A stretch of DNA of 64,000 nucleotides, taken from contig CAWJKP010000007.1 of the NCBI GenBank assembly GCA_963843465.1, positions 620,001-684,000 of the forward strand, given 5' to 3'. Positions 32,101-40,828 of the stretch are shown piece after piece. Origin of the DNA: CAWJKP01 sp963843465 (GTDB lineage: Bacteria; Planctomycetota; Planctomycetia; Pirellulales; Thermoguttaceae). Both the position numbers and the translations under genes were made by a program. Position 1 is the stretch's first letter. Each line of letters begins with the position of its first letter. The notes under the pieces were generated by a model. The model searched no databases. It had not been told where the DNA came from and was given only the letters and a program-made list of their open reading frames with translations.

Positions 32101-34202
32101 CGCTGAAGCCTCTCCCAGTCGACCGCCAGTTGTTTGCGGCTCTTATCGACTCCTTTGCGGAGGGTCCAGAAGAAGTCGTGCTCCCAGGGGGAGATTGCCG
32201 AGACGCCCCAGGTGCGGAAGGCCCGCCAGTTTTCGGTGAGGTACGCGCCGATGATCTCGTGTTGGAGGTCGAAGACGCGGGAGCCGACCTCGTAAGGATA
32301 GTCCCAGCGATGCCAGAGCCGGCCGTTGTGGAACTGTTCGGCCTCCCAGCGGAGATTTTTCTTCTCCGCCTCGCTGATGCGGTAGGCGCGGTCGCCCAGG
32401 AACTGCGAGCTCCACTCGGCGACCGAGAATTCCCAGGGCACCTCGGCGTTGCCGAAGGTCCGGCCCCCTTTGTACCAGCCGCGATACATCGTCCAGTCCC
32501 AGGTACAGGGCACCATGTACTCGCAGGTGAACACCGGCTTGACTCCCCGGGTGGCCCAGTGCTCGAACCAGTCGTCGATCTCCTGCGCCGGGGCCATGTT
32601 GGTGTAGAAGTTCATGGTGTGCATCGAGCTCAGGTTGCCCGAGGAGTGGTGGTAGACGATGCGGCTCGGGTCCAGCCGGGCGACGATCGCTTCGGCCGCC
32701 AGCGCCCCCTCGACGTTGTTGGCGGACCATTGGCTTCGGGCGCTGTGGATGCCGTCGATCATGTCCGGGTTCATGTCCTCGTCGTACCCGGTGGCGTTGT
32801 GGCTCATCGCGTAGAAGACCACGGAAGGATGGCTCCCCGCCACGCGGACGTAGAACCGGGCGTGGTGCGCGTAGCCGTTGCGCTGCGGCGCGCCGGGCAT
32901 CTTCCAGTCGTACTGGGCGAAATGGGGCTGAGAGAGGGCCACCAGCATCCCCACGTCGTCCGCCGCGCGGAGAATCTCTTCAAAGCCGAGGTGGCTTCCC
33001 GGCTCGCAGCCGTAGTTGTGGGTATAGACGAAGTTGATGCCGATCCGCTTCAGCCGCAGCAGGCTCTCTTTGGCCCCCTCGTAGCTGGCCGTCAAGGCGC
33101 TTACCTGGGCGTTGTCCAGCGGCAGCGCCGAGAGGAAGATCCGCGTGCCGTTGAGGTAGAAGTCCCGGCCGTCGATCCACAGCTCGCGGAAGCCGAACCG
33201 CACCGGCAGGGCGGTGTCCATGAGGACGGTCCCGCCTTCCTCCAACGAGACCGCCGCCTCGTAGACGTTTTGCGGCGTGTGCAGGTCCCAGAGTTTCTCG
33301 GGCATCCATTTCTCGGTCAGCTCGAAGCGGCCGTCCTGGAGGTCGCGCGCTTCAAACGTCCTGCTGACGAACTCCCGGACCTTGCGGCCGCGGTCGGTGA
33401 TCGCGGCACGCAGGGCGTATCGCGCGTGCGGCGACAAATTCTCCAGCGCCGCGCTGAGCGTGATCTGGCCCTTGCGGACCGAAGTGTCAACCTTGACGTC
33501 GCCGATGCGGGCGCCCGCCGGCGCGCCGACGAGGTAGACGTCGCCGCACAACCCGCGCCGCTCGACCTTGCCGGCGCCGCCCCGGGCCGCGTTCGTGTCG
33601 TTGAACATGAGCATGATTTCCCGGAGCGGCCGGGCGACGACCCGCAGGCTGAGCACGTGCTTGCTTCCCGGTTGGCAGACGGATGTGAGGTCGACCTCGT
33701 CTGCCGGAAACTGCGCTAGGCCGGCATTCTTGCCGTCGATGAAGACGGTGGCGCTGGAATTGAGGTACTCCAGGCAAAGCGTGACGCGGCGGCCCGCCCA
33801 CTCCTTCGGCACGCTGATCTGGCGCTGGTACCAGGCCGCGGAAAGGCCCCCGAGTTTCGCGTCTTTCCAGCTCGGATGGGCGTAGACCGTCTGGCAATCG
33901 TGCTGCATGTAGTCGCCGGCTCCCGGCCAGCAGCCCGGGACTTTGAAATAGCCCCAGTTGCCGGCCGGCACCCCGTCATCCTTTTCGGCCGGCTGCCACC
34001 GCCACAGGCCGTTGATGGAAATCCGCGCGCGGGTGGGCGTCGCCTCGCGATGCGCCTGCTTCAGGTCCCAGACGGCCCGGACCCCGTCGGGTAGCAAGGC
34101 GTCGTCCGCGGGCCCATCCGCGCTGGCCGACCTGCCGGCGACCAACAGCCAGGCTAAGCAAACCATGCTGCTTCTCATCCATGTTGCCTCAAGCCGTTTC
34201 AT
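29193..34202 (-). CDS. Giant GH2-like secreted protein (beta-galactosidase-type architecture), three frameshifts
   Basis: About 1670 aa with signal peptide (MVCLAWLLVAGRSASA). Order: GH2 sugar-binding domain (WYQRQISVPKEWAGRRVTLC), Ig-like domain, barrel (RFGFRELWIDGRDFYLNGTR; FVYTHNYGCEPG; FTCEYMVPCTWDW with a nucleophile-like Glu), beta-rich part, GATase-like segment (IGVFDPKGETAGLLAAMGID), then two CBM-like sandwiches. The place of the usual acid/base 'GNE' reads YAMSHNATGY, with no Glu, so typical GH2 catalysis is doubtful. A palindromic repeat sits in frame at 31574-31628. Between about 30465 and 30200 the reading passes through two other frames (PNAKVVFCQLPPYTVT, then FVVDSQDAREGKQSALVTLG) before returning, so three indels are inferred. 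Confidence 0.72.
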   Translation of the reverse strand: MKRLEATWMRSSMVCLAWLLVAGRSASADGPADDALLPDGVRAVWDLKQAHREATPTRARISINGLWRWQPAEKDDGVPAGNWGYFKVPGCWPGAGDYMQHDCQTVYAHPSWKDAKLGGLSAAWYQRQISVPKEWAGRRVTLCLEYLNSSATVFIDGKNAGLAQFPADEVDLTSVCQPGSKHVLSLRVVARPLREIMLMFNDTNAARGGAGKVERRGLCGDVYLVGAPAGARIGDVKVDTSVRKGQITLSAALENLSPHARYALRAAITDRGRKVREFVSRTFEARDLQDGRFELTEKWMPEKLWDLHTPQNVYEAAVSLEEGGTVLMDTALPVRFGFRELWIDGRDFYLNGTRIFLSALPLDNAQVSALTASYEGAKESLLRLKRIGINFVYTHNYGCEPGSHLGFEEILRAADDVGMLVALSQPHFAQYDWKMPGAPQRNGYAHHARFYVRVAGSHPSVVFYAMSHNATGYDEDMNPDMIDGIHSARSQWSANNVEGALAAEAIVARLDPSRIVYHHSSGNLSSMHTMNFYTNMAPAQEIDDWFEHWATRGVKPVFTCEYMVPCTWDWTMYRGWYKGGRTFGNAEVPWEFSVAEWSSQFLGDRAYRISEAEKKNLRWEAEQFHNGRLWHRWDYPYEVGSRVFDLQHEIIGAYLTENWRAFRTWGVSAISPWEHDFFWTLRKGVDKSRKQLAVDWERLQRPGFSADYIDGQYERMDMAFQLSDWVPTADGQAILRNNQPLLAYIAGKPAAFTHKDHNFRPGETVEKQIVVINNSRETVAADCRWSLNLPKAVSGVQRATIATGQQERVPLRLPLPSGLAPGQYELNAEVSFSNGEVQKDNFTIDVMPKIQAATPSVARTPHAPREDVRHAERDEYDPAATPGAFGGKIGVFDPKGETAGLLAAMGIDAHPVQSATDLSGYDILVLGKGALTVDGPGPNLSRVRDGLKVLVFEQSGEVLEKRLGFRIAEYGLRQVFQRIPDHPLLAGLKLENLRDWRGSATLLPPRLDYTTSQTYGGPAVQWCGIEVTQVWRCGNRGNVASVLIEKPARGDFLPILDGGYSLQYSPLMEYREGKGLVLFCQLDVTGRTEQDPAAETLARNLLRYVAGWKPPTRRQALYVGGPAARRHLEFSGIPLQSYGGGKLSPERALIVAAGGGQELAGSAAAIADFLKAGGHLLALGLDEAEANGFLPFRVGMTKAEHIASCFEPPPANSLLSGVAPADVHNRDPRALPLVSAGATVLGDGVLAQRPMPRWSSASSRPTPSPAPGRGALVRRGQPGCPGRQAERLGNPGNDLTRAVRAEGESDAPSRQELYLRRFPQGRGRAGPCPSGGRGAGSPWDRAVKGADVLLPENQWTDLHVTFTCRKPFPEGWQAYVGCAQESGRFRADLFRLYEGDYVPWKSSASPAGAPDAAGPANLFVNPGFESGRKPWFFMFNEQLNLRRTYRRASFALVRLLANMGVSAPTPLLSRFSMPVGEGQPKPGPSVVRNGDFSQAAGQEKMADQWQFSSESRQATCTRQREAGNGARALRLAPSGAAGKNQASFMLTQQDVPVREAQWYRITLKAKAEGMAGKSVLVALQNTKTWNSLFDYQYFIPSEEWRTFRFLVQSGGTAENNTRFQIWHNNPGTLWLADITMLPVAPPSTEGRWSQGLYLDQPEDWDDPYRFFRW
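31574..31628. repeat. Palindromic repeat inside the GH2-like gene
   Basis: 23-nt inverted arms (31574-31596, 31606-31628), one mismatch, 9-nt loop. Read in frame as HAPREDVRHAERDEY, in a linker between the sandwich and GATase-like parts. Confidence 0.8.
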
Positions 34203-34230
34203 GATCGCCTCGATTCGTTAACGACACGTT

Positions 34231-34268
34231 GGGTGGGACAAGCTCGCACAAGCGAGCGCCGGCCCACC
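34231..34268 (-). repeat. Short palindromic repeat, same family as 56843-56878
   Basis: 38 nt starting GGGTGGGACAAGCTCGC. Its reverse complement matches the element at 56843-56878 apart from single-base gaps. It stands in the divergent region between the GH2-like gene and the secreted protein at 34489. Confidence 0.8.
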
Positions 34269-34374
34269 AATTCTGCTTCGCCGATGCTGTTGCAGGCAGT
34301 TCCAGGATAGCGGGGAGGCACTCCCGGGGCAACAAGGCCGGGTGTTCTGGTCCAGCGATCCTCTGCTTGACGGG

Positions 34375-34452
34375 TGGCATGGCACAACTCCGCGTAGGTT
34401 CCGAACTTGTGGCTATGGTGATCGAATTATTGTGTACATCCATCCCGAGGTA
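34375..34452 (-). pseudogene. Remnant of an IS110-family transposase N-terminus
   Basis: The minus strand reads VTYLGMDVHNNSITIATSSE, which resembles the start of IS110-type DEDD transposases (G-x-D-V-H-K-x-S with the first catalytic Asp). The reading becomes unrelated after about 25 residues, and there is no RuvC-like remainder or C-terminal domain. Found in the intergenic space upstream of the secreted protein gene. Short match, so tentative. Confidence 0.4.
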
Positions 34453-34488
34453 CGTTACAACAGGATTAACCCCAGAGGAGAACGACTC

Positions 34489-36741
34489 ATGTGGAAGCAA
34501 CTACTGGTGCTCGGTCTGTCGGCGGCGGTCGTGGCGGCCGCGCCGTCGCTGCTGCGGAGTGAAGAAGCGTGTAACTGCTCGCCGCTGGAAACCAAGCAGT
34601 GGACTTTCGACAGCAAGGAAGCCCTGGCCGGCTGGACCGTGACCGGGGACGTGGGCTTCGACAACAGCAAGAGCCGCGAAGGCCGGCAGGGGGCGCTGCG
34701 GGTCGGCCCCGGCGGCAAGGCCCTGCTGAAGCTCCGCGACAAGGACGGGTCGGGCAAGGTCGAGATTTGGGTCTACGACGACGCCACCGCGCCCGCCAAC
34801 GCCAAGGCCCATCGGGTCGGCCCACGCTGGGGACTGGTCGAAAACGACGGCAACGTGCTGGCCGCCGGCATCCTCTACGCCGACTACCTCGGCGGCGACG
34901 AGGGTTATACCGCCACCGCCTGCAACGCCAAGGACTGGTTCAACCAGTTGTTCTGGCTGGGCGTGCAGCGGACCCCTGCCGGCTGGCACCAGTGGACCTT
35001 CGACTTCGATCCCGAGGCGGGCCTTCAGGTCTTCCACAACGGCAAGGAGCTCGCCGCCGTCGATCCCGCCAAGGTCGACTTGAAGGGCTTCACCTCCATC
35101 GCCATCTGGGGCGACCAGAGCGGCGGCCGCGCACAGAACCTCTGGGTCTCCAAGGTCACCGTGACGCTGGGTGGGCCGGTCAAGGTCGTGGCCACCGGCG
35201 GCGCGGCCGATCCCTACGACGACAAGGCGGTGGCGGCCGACGCGGCCGTCAGCCGGCCCGTGACGCTCTACACCAAGCAGAATCCGCCCCCCACGCCGAA
35301 GCTCGACGATCTGCCGCTGGCGCCCAGCGTGTCGCAGTACGGCATCACCTGGACCTTCGCGCAGCCGGCCCGCGCCGGCCGCTTCGTCAACGGCGACTGG
35401 TACGTCGTAGGACCGGCGACGGTCAAGGCGATCGACCCCAAGCCGCTCTACGGCAGCCAGATTCCCAAGTTCCAGTTGGACCACATGGACAAGGAGCGGC
35501 CGGAGGCCCAGCGCGTCCGCAACGGATTCATGGTCAATCCGCCGGCGGCGATGAAAGTGGCCTATGACAGCGGCGTGCGGAACTGGTTCGATCCCTCGTT
35601 GGTGCAGAAGTTGCCCGCCGAGCTGAAGCCCGGCGATTCGCTGGTGGCGACGATCAGCATGCCCAAGGGATTGAAGCTCCGCGCCCCCTTGTGGCACGAC
35701 ATCGAGCGGGGCGTGGACGACAGCAGTCCGGTCCGCACGGCCGCCGTACTGACTTGCGTGGCCCAGCCGCAGCCGGCCGACGCCTTCCGCCCGGGCTTTT
35801 GCGACCGCGGGCAGAAGATCTATCTCTCGCGGAACCTGAAGCGCGAGTTGCTCCCCACGGTGGCCGCGGTCAAGGACATGCCTTCCCTGGAGCGTTTTGT
35901 GCGATTCACGCGGCGGCCCTGGGTGGGCACCTGTTTCTTCGGCTTCGAGGAGCCGGTGGAGAACATGCCGCAATACGGGCGGGACTACGGCCGCGTGGCG
36001 GGCATCTCCGCCTTGCTGCTGTGTACCGATCTGAAGCCCGAGCAAAAGGAGCCGCTGCTGGTGAACTACGTGCAGGTGGGCATCGACCTGGGGGCCATGA
36101 TTCGCGCGGGCCATCCCGGCTTCGAGGGTTTCGGCGGGCACGGCAGCGGCCGCAAATTGCCCATCGTATTGGCCGGCCTGCTGCTGGACGACCCGGTGTT
36201 GGCCAATATCAGCAAGTCGTTCCCCAAGGCGAGCTTCGGCGAGGACGAGCAGACCACCTACGGCGACTGCTGGACGGGCGCGAAAGTGGTTTTCACCGGG
36301 CACTCGGGGATCGATACGGCCGCCGGAGTGGCCCGCTCGCGCGGCAACAACTGGGGCCCCTACGAGCACATCCCGCCTGCGCAGTGGGGACCGGGCCAAA
36401 ACACCAGCGAGTCCTATCGCCGCTGCTGCACGGCGGTCGGTTGGGTTGCCCAGGCCCTGGCACTGCGGCTGATGCACGCCGAGAAGGCATGGAACCACGA
36501 CGCCTTCCTCGATTACATCGACCGCTGGATGTTCGAAAACGACGCCGGCTTCGTCAAGACCCTCAAGCAAGCCACCGGCAAGGACTACAGCCCGGAGTGG
36601 GCCCGGCAAGGCCAAACCTGGGAACCCTACGTCAACGAGATGTGGTTCAAGTACCGGCCGACCCTCGCCGCGCCGATCGACGGCTGGAAGCAGCAGCACG
36701 ACGACAGCTACTACCGCACGGCCATCAAGAAGATGCCCTAG
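34489..36741 (+). CDS. Large secreted protein of unknown function with N-terminal LamG/concanavalin-like domain
   Basis: 750 aa, intact. ATG 34489 has AGAGGAG 8 nt upstream; leader MWKQLLVLGLSAAVVAAAP. Residues ~25-240 look like a concanavalin-type sandwich (ETKQWTFDSKEALAGWTVTG, WHQWTFDFDPEAGLQVFHNG, TSIAIWGDQSGGRAQNLWVS), often a glycan-binding module. The C-terminal half is helical and rich in Trp/His/Tyr (RPWVGTCFFGFEEPVENMPQ, FGGHGSGRKLPIVLAGLLLD, SYRRCCTAVGWVAQALALRL), suggesting an alpha/alpha-toroid as in polysaccharide lyases. No catalytic residues assigned. It is divergent from the GH2 cluster and convergent with the TPR/OGT gene, ending 10 bp from that gene's stop. Confidence 0.65.
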   Translation: MWKQLLVLGLSAAVVAAAPSLLRSEEACNCSPLETKQWTFDSKEALAGWTVTGDVGFDNSKSREGRQGALRVGPGGKALLKLRDKDGSGKVEIWVYDDATAPANAKAHRVGPRWGLVENDGNVLAAGILYADYLGGDEGYTATACNAKDWFNQLFWLGVQRTPAGWHQWTFDFDPEAGLQVFHNGKELAAVDPAKVDLKGFTSIAIWGDQSGGRAQNLWVSKVTVTLGGPVKVVATGGAADPYDDKAVAADAAVSRPVTLYTKQNPPPTPKLDDLPLAPSVSQYGITWTFAQPARAGRFVNGDWYVVGPATVKAIDPKPLYGSQIPKFQLDHMDKERPEAQRVRNGFMVNPPAAMKVAYDSGVRNWFDPSLVQKLPAELKPGDSLVATISMPKGLKLRAPLWHDIERGVDDSSPVRTAAVLTCVAQPQPADAFRPGFCDRGQKIYLSRNLKRELLPTVAAVKDMPSLERFVRFTRRPWVGTCFFGFEEPVENMPQYGRDYGRVAGISALLLCTDLKPEQKEPLLVNYVQVGIDLGAMIRAGHPGFEGFGGHGSGRKLPIVLAGLLLDDPVLANISKSFPKASFGEDEQTTYGDCWTGAKVVFTGHSGIDTAAGVARSRGNNWGPYEHIPPAQWGPGQNTSESYRRCCTAVGWVAQALALRLMHAEKAWNHDAFLDYIDRWMFENDAGFVKTLKQATGKDYSPEWARQGQTWEPYVNEMWFKYRPTLAAPIDGWKQQHDDSYYRTAIKKMP

Positions 36742-36750
36742 CCGCTGTGC

Positions 36751-39118
36751 CTACTGGGCACACCAGCGCTGCCACATGTTGCGGTACGCCGCCTCGACGT
36801 TCCGGGCAAAACGCGGGGCATTCATCAACGGAGAAGCTCTGTAGCCGATCCCGCAGGGTCGCCCGGAGGTCCCTCAGACGCGGTAAATCGCCGGCCAACT
36901 CGACGGCGATGCGCACGTATTGCTCCGGCGTCTGGGCAGCCAATTCCGGCAGGCCGAGATTCCTGAGTAGAGACAGTCCCGCCCGCGCAACGGCCGTTTG
37001 GCCCACGATCGTGACGACAGGGACACCCAGCCAGAAGGCGTCCAAGCTGGTGGTCTGTCCAGGGTACGGGAAAGTGTCCAGTCCAATGTCGATACGACGG
37101 TAAAGTTCCAAGTACTGCGGGCGAGACCGTTGGGCAACGAAGGTCACGCGATCGGGCTCGACGCCTTCCTGTTTCAGCAAATCCAAGGTCTGTTGGCGAT
37201 GGGAGCCTTCGGCGGCCAGGAGCATGAGCTGCGAGCGATCGACGGCCTTGAGGACCCGGGCCCAAAGCCTCAGGACCAAGACGTTGACTTTGCAGAAGGC
37301 GTTCAGAGAGCCGAACGTGATGTGGCCCTTGTCCAAGGCCGGCAAGGCGCTGACCGCCGGTTCGCTAGCCAATGGATCGTAGCACCAGAAGGCATCGGGA
37401 AGGCGGACCGATTCCTCCGAGTAGCAGTGGTCGTGGAGGCCCGGAGGATCGATGAAGGGGTCCGTGAGGCGGTAGTCGATGGTCGAAAGACCGGTGGTGC
37501 CTTGATAGGCCAGCCAGCATACCTGCACGGGCGCGGGCTTGCGGGCGAAGACCAGGAGATGATTCCGGGCCATGTGCATGGTCAAATCCACAAGAATGTC
37601 GATCCTGTCCTGGCGGACCCGTTGGGCGACCTGCTCCTCGCCAAGGCCGGTGACGTTCTGCCAGACATCGGCGCAACAACGGAGCCGCGCCGTGATCCCG
37701 TCGGGGCAAGCTACGTCGGCATAGCAGAAGATCTCGAAGTTCTCGTGGTTGTGTGCGGAGAGAAGAGGCACCGTGAAGAACGACTCGGCATGGCTGCGAA
37801 AGTCCGGCGAGACATAGCCCAGTCGCAAACGGCGATTGGGCGAACGCTCGTTGAGATGAGGCTGGATGAACTTCGCCAATCGCTCGGCGTGCTGTTGGTT
37901 CCATCGGCGGCATTCTTCGTACAGTGCCTGAGCATCGTAGCCTGGGCAGAAAAGCCGGCTGTAGACCAGATTGCTATGTGCGTGGGCAAAGTCCGGCTTC
38001 AGCTCCATCGCCCGGCGGTAGCAGGCGACCGCCTCGTCCAGCTTCCCCTGGTCCCTCAACGCATTGCCCAGGTTATTGTGCGCCTCGGCATGGTCCGGTT
38101 TCAGTTGCAGCGCCCGGCGATAGCAGGCGACCGCTTCGTCCAGCTTCCCTTGGTCCTTCAACGTAACGCCCAGATTGTTGTGCGCCTCGCCAAAGTCCGG
38201 CTTCAGTTCCAGTGCCCGGCGGTAGCAGGCGACCGCTTCGTCCAGCTTCCCTTGCTCCTTCAACGCATTGCCCAGGTTGTAGTGTGCCGCGGCAAAGTCC
38301 GGCTTCAGTTCCAGGGCCCGGCGGTAGCAGGCGACCGCTTCGTCCAACTTCCCCTGGTCCTTCAACGCATTGCCCAGGTTGATCTGCGCCTCGGCATAGT
38401 CGGGCTCCAGTTCCAGTGCGCGGCGGTAGCAGGAGACCGCTTCGTCCAGCTTCCCTTGCTCTTTCAACGCATTGCCCAGGTTGTTGTGTGCCTCGGCAAA
38501 GTCCGGCTTCAGTTCCAGTGCGCGGCGGTAGCAGGCGACCGTTTCGTCCAGTTTCCCCTGCTCCTTCAACGCATTGCCCAGGTTGTTCTGCGCCTCGGCA
38601 TAGTCCGGCCTCAGTTCCAGCGCGCGGCGGTAGCGGGCGACCGCTTCGTCCAGCTTCCCCTGGTCGTTCAGCGCAACGCCCAGGTTGTAGTGTGCCCCGG
38701 CATAGTCCGGCTTCAGTTCCAGTGCCCGGCGGTAACAGGCGACCGCTTCGTCCAGCTTGCCTTGGTCGTTCAGCGCGGCGCCCAAGTTGCTGTGTGCCTC
38801 GGCATAGTCCGGCTTCAGTTCCAGTGCCCGACGGTAGCAGGCGACCGCTTCGGGAATCCTTCGCAAGGCACGATACGCTCCCCCCAGGTTGTTATGAAAG
38901 GCAGCCGCACTGCCTTGCAACTCGATCGCCCGGCCAATGTACTGGACGGCGATCTCGTGCTTGCGCACCTGGTGAGCAATTACGCCGAGAAGATGCCACG
39001 CATCGGCATGATTCGGTTCAGCCTGCAAAATCTGCCGGTAGAACTGCTCGGCAGCTTGCAGCCGACCGGCTTGATGGTGTTGTATCGCAATCGCCAAGGC
39101 TTCGGAAATCGTTGCCAT
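36751..39118 (-). CDS. TPR / O-linked N-acetylglucosamine transferase (SPINDLY)-like protein, one frameshift
   Basis: About 790 aa from ATG 39118 (MATISEALAIAIQHHQAGRL). The first ~400 residues are about eleven TPRs, nine of them nearly identical 34-residue units (GKLDEAVACYRRALELKPDY). The C-terminal GT41-like domain has RRLRLGYVSPDFRSHAESFF, DILVDLTMHMARNHLLVFAR, QVCWLAYQGTTGLSTIDYRL, FGSLNAFCKVN and GVPVVTIVGQTAVARAG. It would transfer a sugar from a nucleotide sugar to Ser/Thr on proteins; donor and targets unknown. No signal peptide. Near 36830 a lost GC shifts the frame; restored, the end reads SASPLMNAPRFARNVEAAYR and NMWQRWCAQ with stop at 36751. Confidence 0.85.
37991..38869. repeat. 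102-bp tandem DNA repeats encoding TPRs
   Basis: The motif CGTCCAGCTTCCC recurs at exact 102-bp spacing (near 38033, 38135, 38237, 38339, 38441, 38543, 38645, 38747). Each unit is one 34-residue TPR. Near-identity at the DNA level points to recent tandem amplification or gene conversion. Confidence 0.9.
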
Positions 39119-39138
39119 AGCGTGAATTGTGGGCGAAA

Positions 39139-40689
39139 CTACTTCCAGTCGTCGGTGCGGAAGGGCGATGCGGGCAGACCCGCCTTGTTGACCAGGTTGC
39201 ACGGCGGGTTGTTGGCCCAGGCGTAGCGGACCGCGACCGGCGACGGGACGGCGGGGCTCGACACAACCACCGTGCCGCCGACGATCTGGGCGTCGGCCCG
39301 GACGAACTTCTTGTCCGCCCCGGCGATGGCGAAACCGGTCAGCTTGCCGCCGTCGCGCGAGGCCAGGCCGCCGCCGGCGTAGTTGAACTCGACGACGATC
39401 TTGCCGGCCTCCCGGCGGTTGGACTTGTAGAGCGGCCCCGACGCGGCCACGTCCTTGCCGTAGGTCTTGGCCAAGGCCCATTGGGCCAGCCGCTTGCCGA
39501 CGTCCTGCTTATCGCGGGGGTGGATGTTGTCGGCCTCGCCGACATCAATCGTGACGGCCATGCCGGTGTTCTTCACCGTCTCCAGCAGCTTGAGGAACTG
39601 CTCGCGCTCCAGAGGCCAGCCGCCGACCGACTCGGAGGGCTGGGTCTGCCGGGCCATGAAGTTGGGCAACTGGACGAAGAGGAAGGGGAAGTCGCCCTGC
39701 TTCCAGTCGTCGCGCCAATTGGCAATCAGGGCCGCGAGCTGAATACCGTAGATGGGCGAGCCGGCGTTCGATTCGCCCTGGTACCAGATCGCGCCGCGAA
39801 TGGCGTAAGGGACCAGCGGGGCGATCATGCCGTTGTAAAGCGCCGCGGGAGCCCAGGGCGAAAGCTCCGGGTCCTGCGGCGGCTGCGGTTTCTGGTTCTT
39901 CAGCGGCGTCCCGCTCCCCTTGGCCGCCGCGGCCGCCTTCTCCCAGTCGGCCAACTGCTTCTCGTACTGCGCCTTTGCCTTTCCGCTGGTGTAGAACTCC
40001 TCGTTCCGCCGCAGATCGGCGACCATCGGCTTCAGCTCGGGCACGGCCTCGTGCGACTTGATGCTGGTCCAGGTCTGCACCGGCGTGCCGCCCCAGGACG
40101 AATTGATCAGGCCCACCGGGACGTTGAGTTGCTGCTGAAGCTCTCGGCCGAAGAAGTAGGCCGCGGCGGAGAAGCCGGCCACGGTCTGCGGGCTGCACAC
40201 GGCCCAACGGCCGTTGCGCCGGGCCTGCGGCTCCTTGGCCGGAACATGGTCGATGAAGTACATGCGGATCTGCGGATGATTGGCCGCGGCGATCTCGGCG
40301 TCCTTGTTCGCTACGCCCCCGACCGACATTTCCATGTTCGATTGGCCCGAGCAGAGCCACACTTCGCCCACCAGCACGTCGCTGAAGGCGACCGTGTTGT
40401 TCTTGCCCTTCGCCTGGAGTTCCAGCGGGTCGCCGGCCCGGAGGGCGTCGAAGCGGACCGACCATTTTCCGCACTCGGCGGCGGTGGCGGTCTTGGTTTG
40501 GCCGCCCAGCGTCACGGTCACGGCTTCGCCCGGATCGGCCCAGCCCCAGACGGGCACCGCCACGCCGCGCTGCAGGACCATGTGGTCGCCGAACACGCCG
40601 GCCAGTTTCACGTCGGCTGACGCGGCCGCGGCGAGACCCGTCAGAATGAGAACGGCAATCGTCATTTGTCGCAGCATGTTGCTCGGCAT
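39139..40689 (-). CDS. Sialate O-acetylesterase family protein (SGNH-type)
   Basis: 516 aa, intact; signal peptide MTIAVLILTGLAAAASA. A secreted carbohydrate esterase: VWLCSGQSNMEMSVGG carries the nucleophile Ser, SSWGGTPVQTW and IWYQGESNAGSPIYG the oxyanion and glycine-block motifs, and ADNIHPRDKQDVGKRL the catalytic Asp-x-x-His. An N-terminal sandwich (LAGVFGDHMVLQRGVAVPVW) is typical of the family. Such enzymes remove acetyl groups from sialic acids or from xylan and other plant or algal glycans; substrate not predictable. Stop lies 20 bp from the TPR/OGT start on the same strand. Confidence 0.9.
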   Translation of the reverse strand: MPSNMLRQMTIAVLILTGLAAAASADVKLAGVFGDHMVLQRGVAVPVWGWADPGEAVTVTLGGQTKTATAAECGKWSVRFDALRAGDPLELQAKGKNNTVAFSDVLVGEVWLCSGQSNMEMSVGGVANKDAEIAAANHPQIRMYFIDHVPAKEPQARRNGRWAVCSPQTVAGFSAAAYFFGRELQQQLNVPVGLINSSWGGTPVQTWTSIKSHEAVPELKPMVADLRRNEEFYTSGKAKAQYEKQLADWEKAAAAAKGSGTPLKNQKPQPPQDPELSPWAPAALYNGMIAPLVPYAIRGAIWYQGESNAGSPIYGIQLAALIANWRDDWKQGDFPFLFVQLPNFMARQTQPSESVGGWPLEREQFLKLLETVKNTGMAVTIDVGEADNIHPRDKQDVGKRLAQWALAKTYGKDVAASGPLYKSNRREAGKIVVEFNYAGGGLASRDGGKLTGFAIAGADKKFVRADAQIVGGTVVVSSPAVPSPVAVRYAWANNPPCNLVNKAGLPASPFRTDDWK

Positions 40690-40828
40690 CGTCGTAACTC
40701 CTTGAAGGTGCGATGGCAGGGAAGGCTAGTGATTCTACCTGGACGACTGGGCCAGTGCAAATGTTTTCCCGGCATCTCGAACTCGACGGCGGCGCCGAAG
40801 GCATCCCCGATGGACAGTCTGAGGAGCG

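Noticed and set aside
37991..38869. CRISPR-like regularly spaced repeats
   Set aside because: The 102-bp period is unbroken coding sequence for 34-residue TPRs, with no unique spacers.
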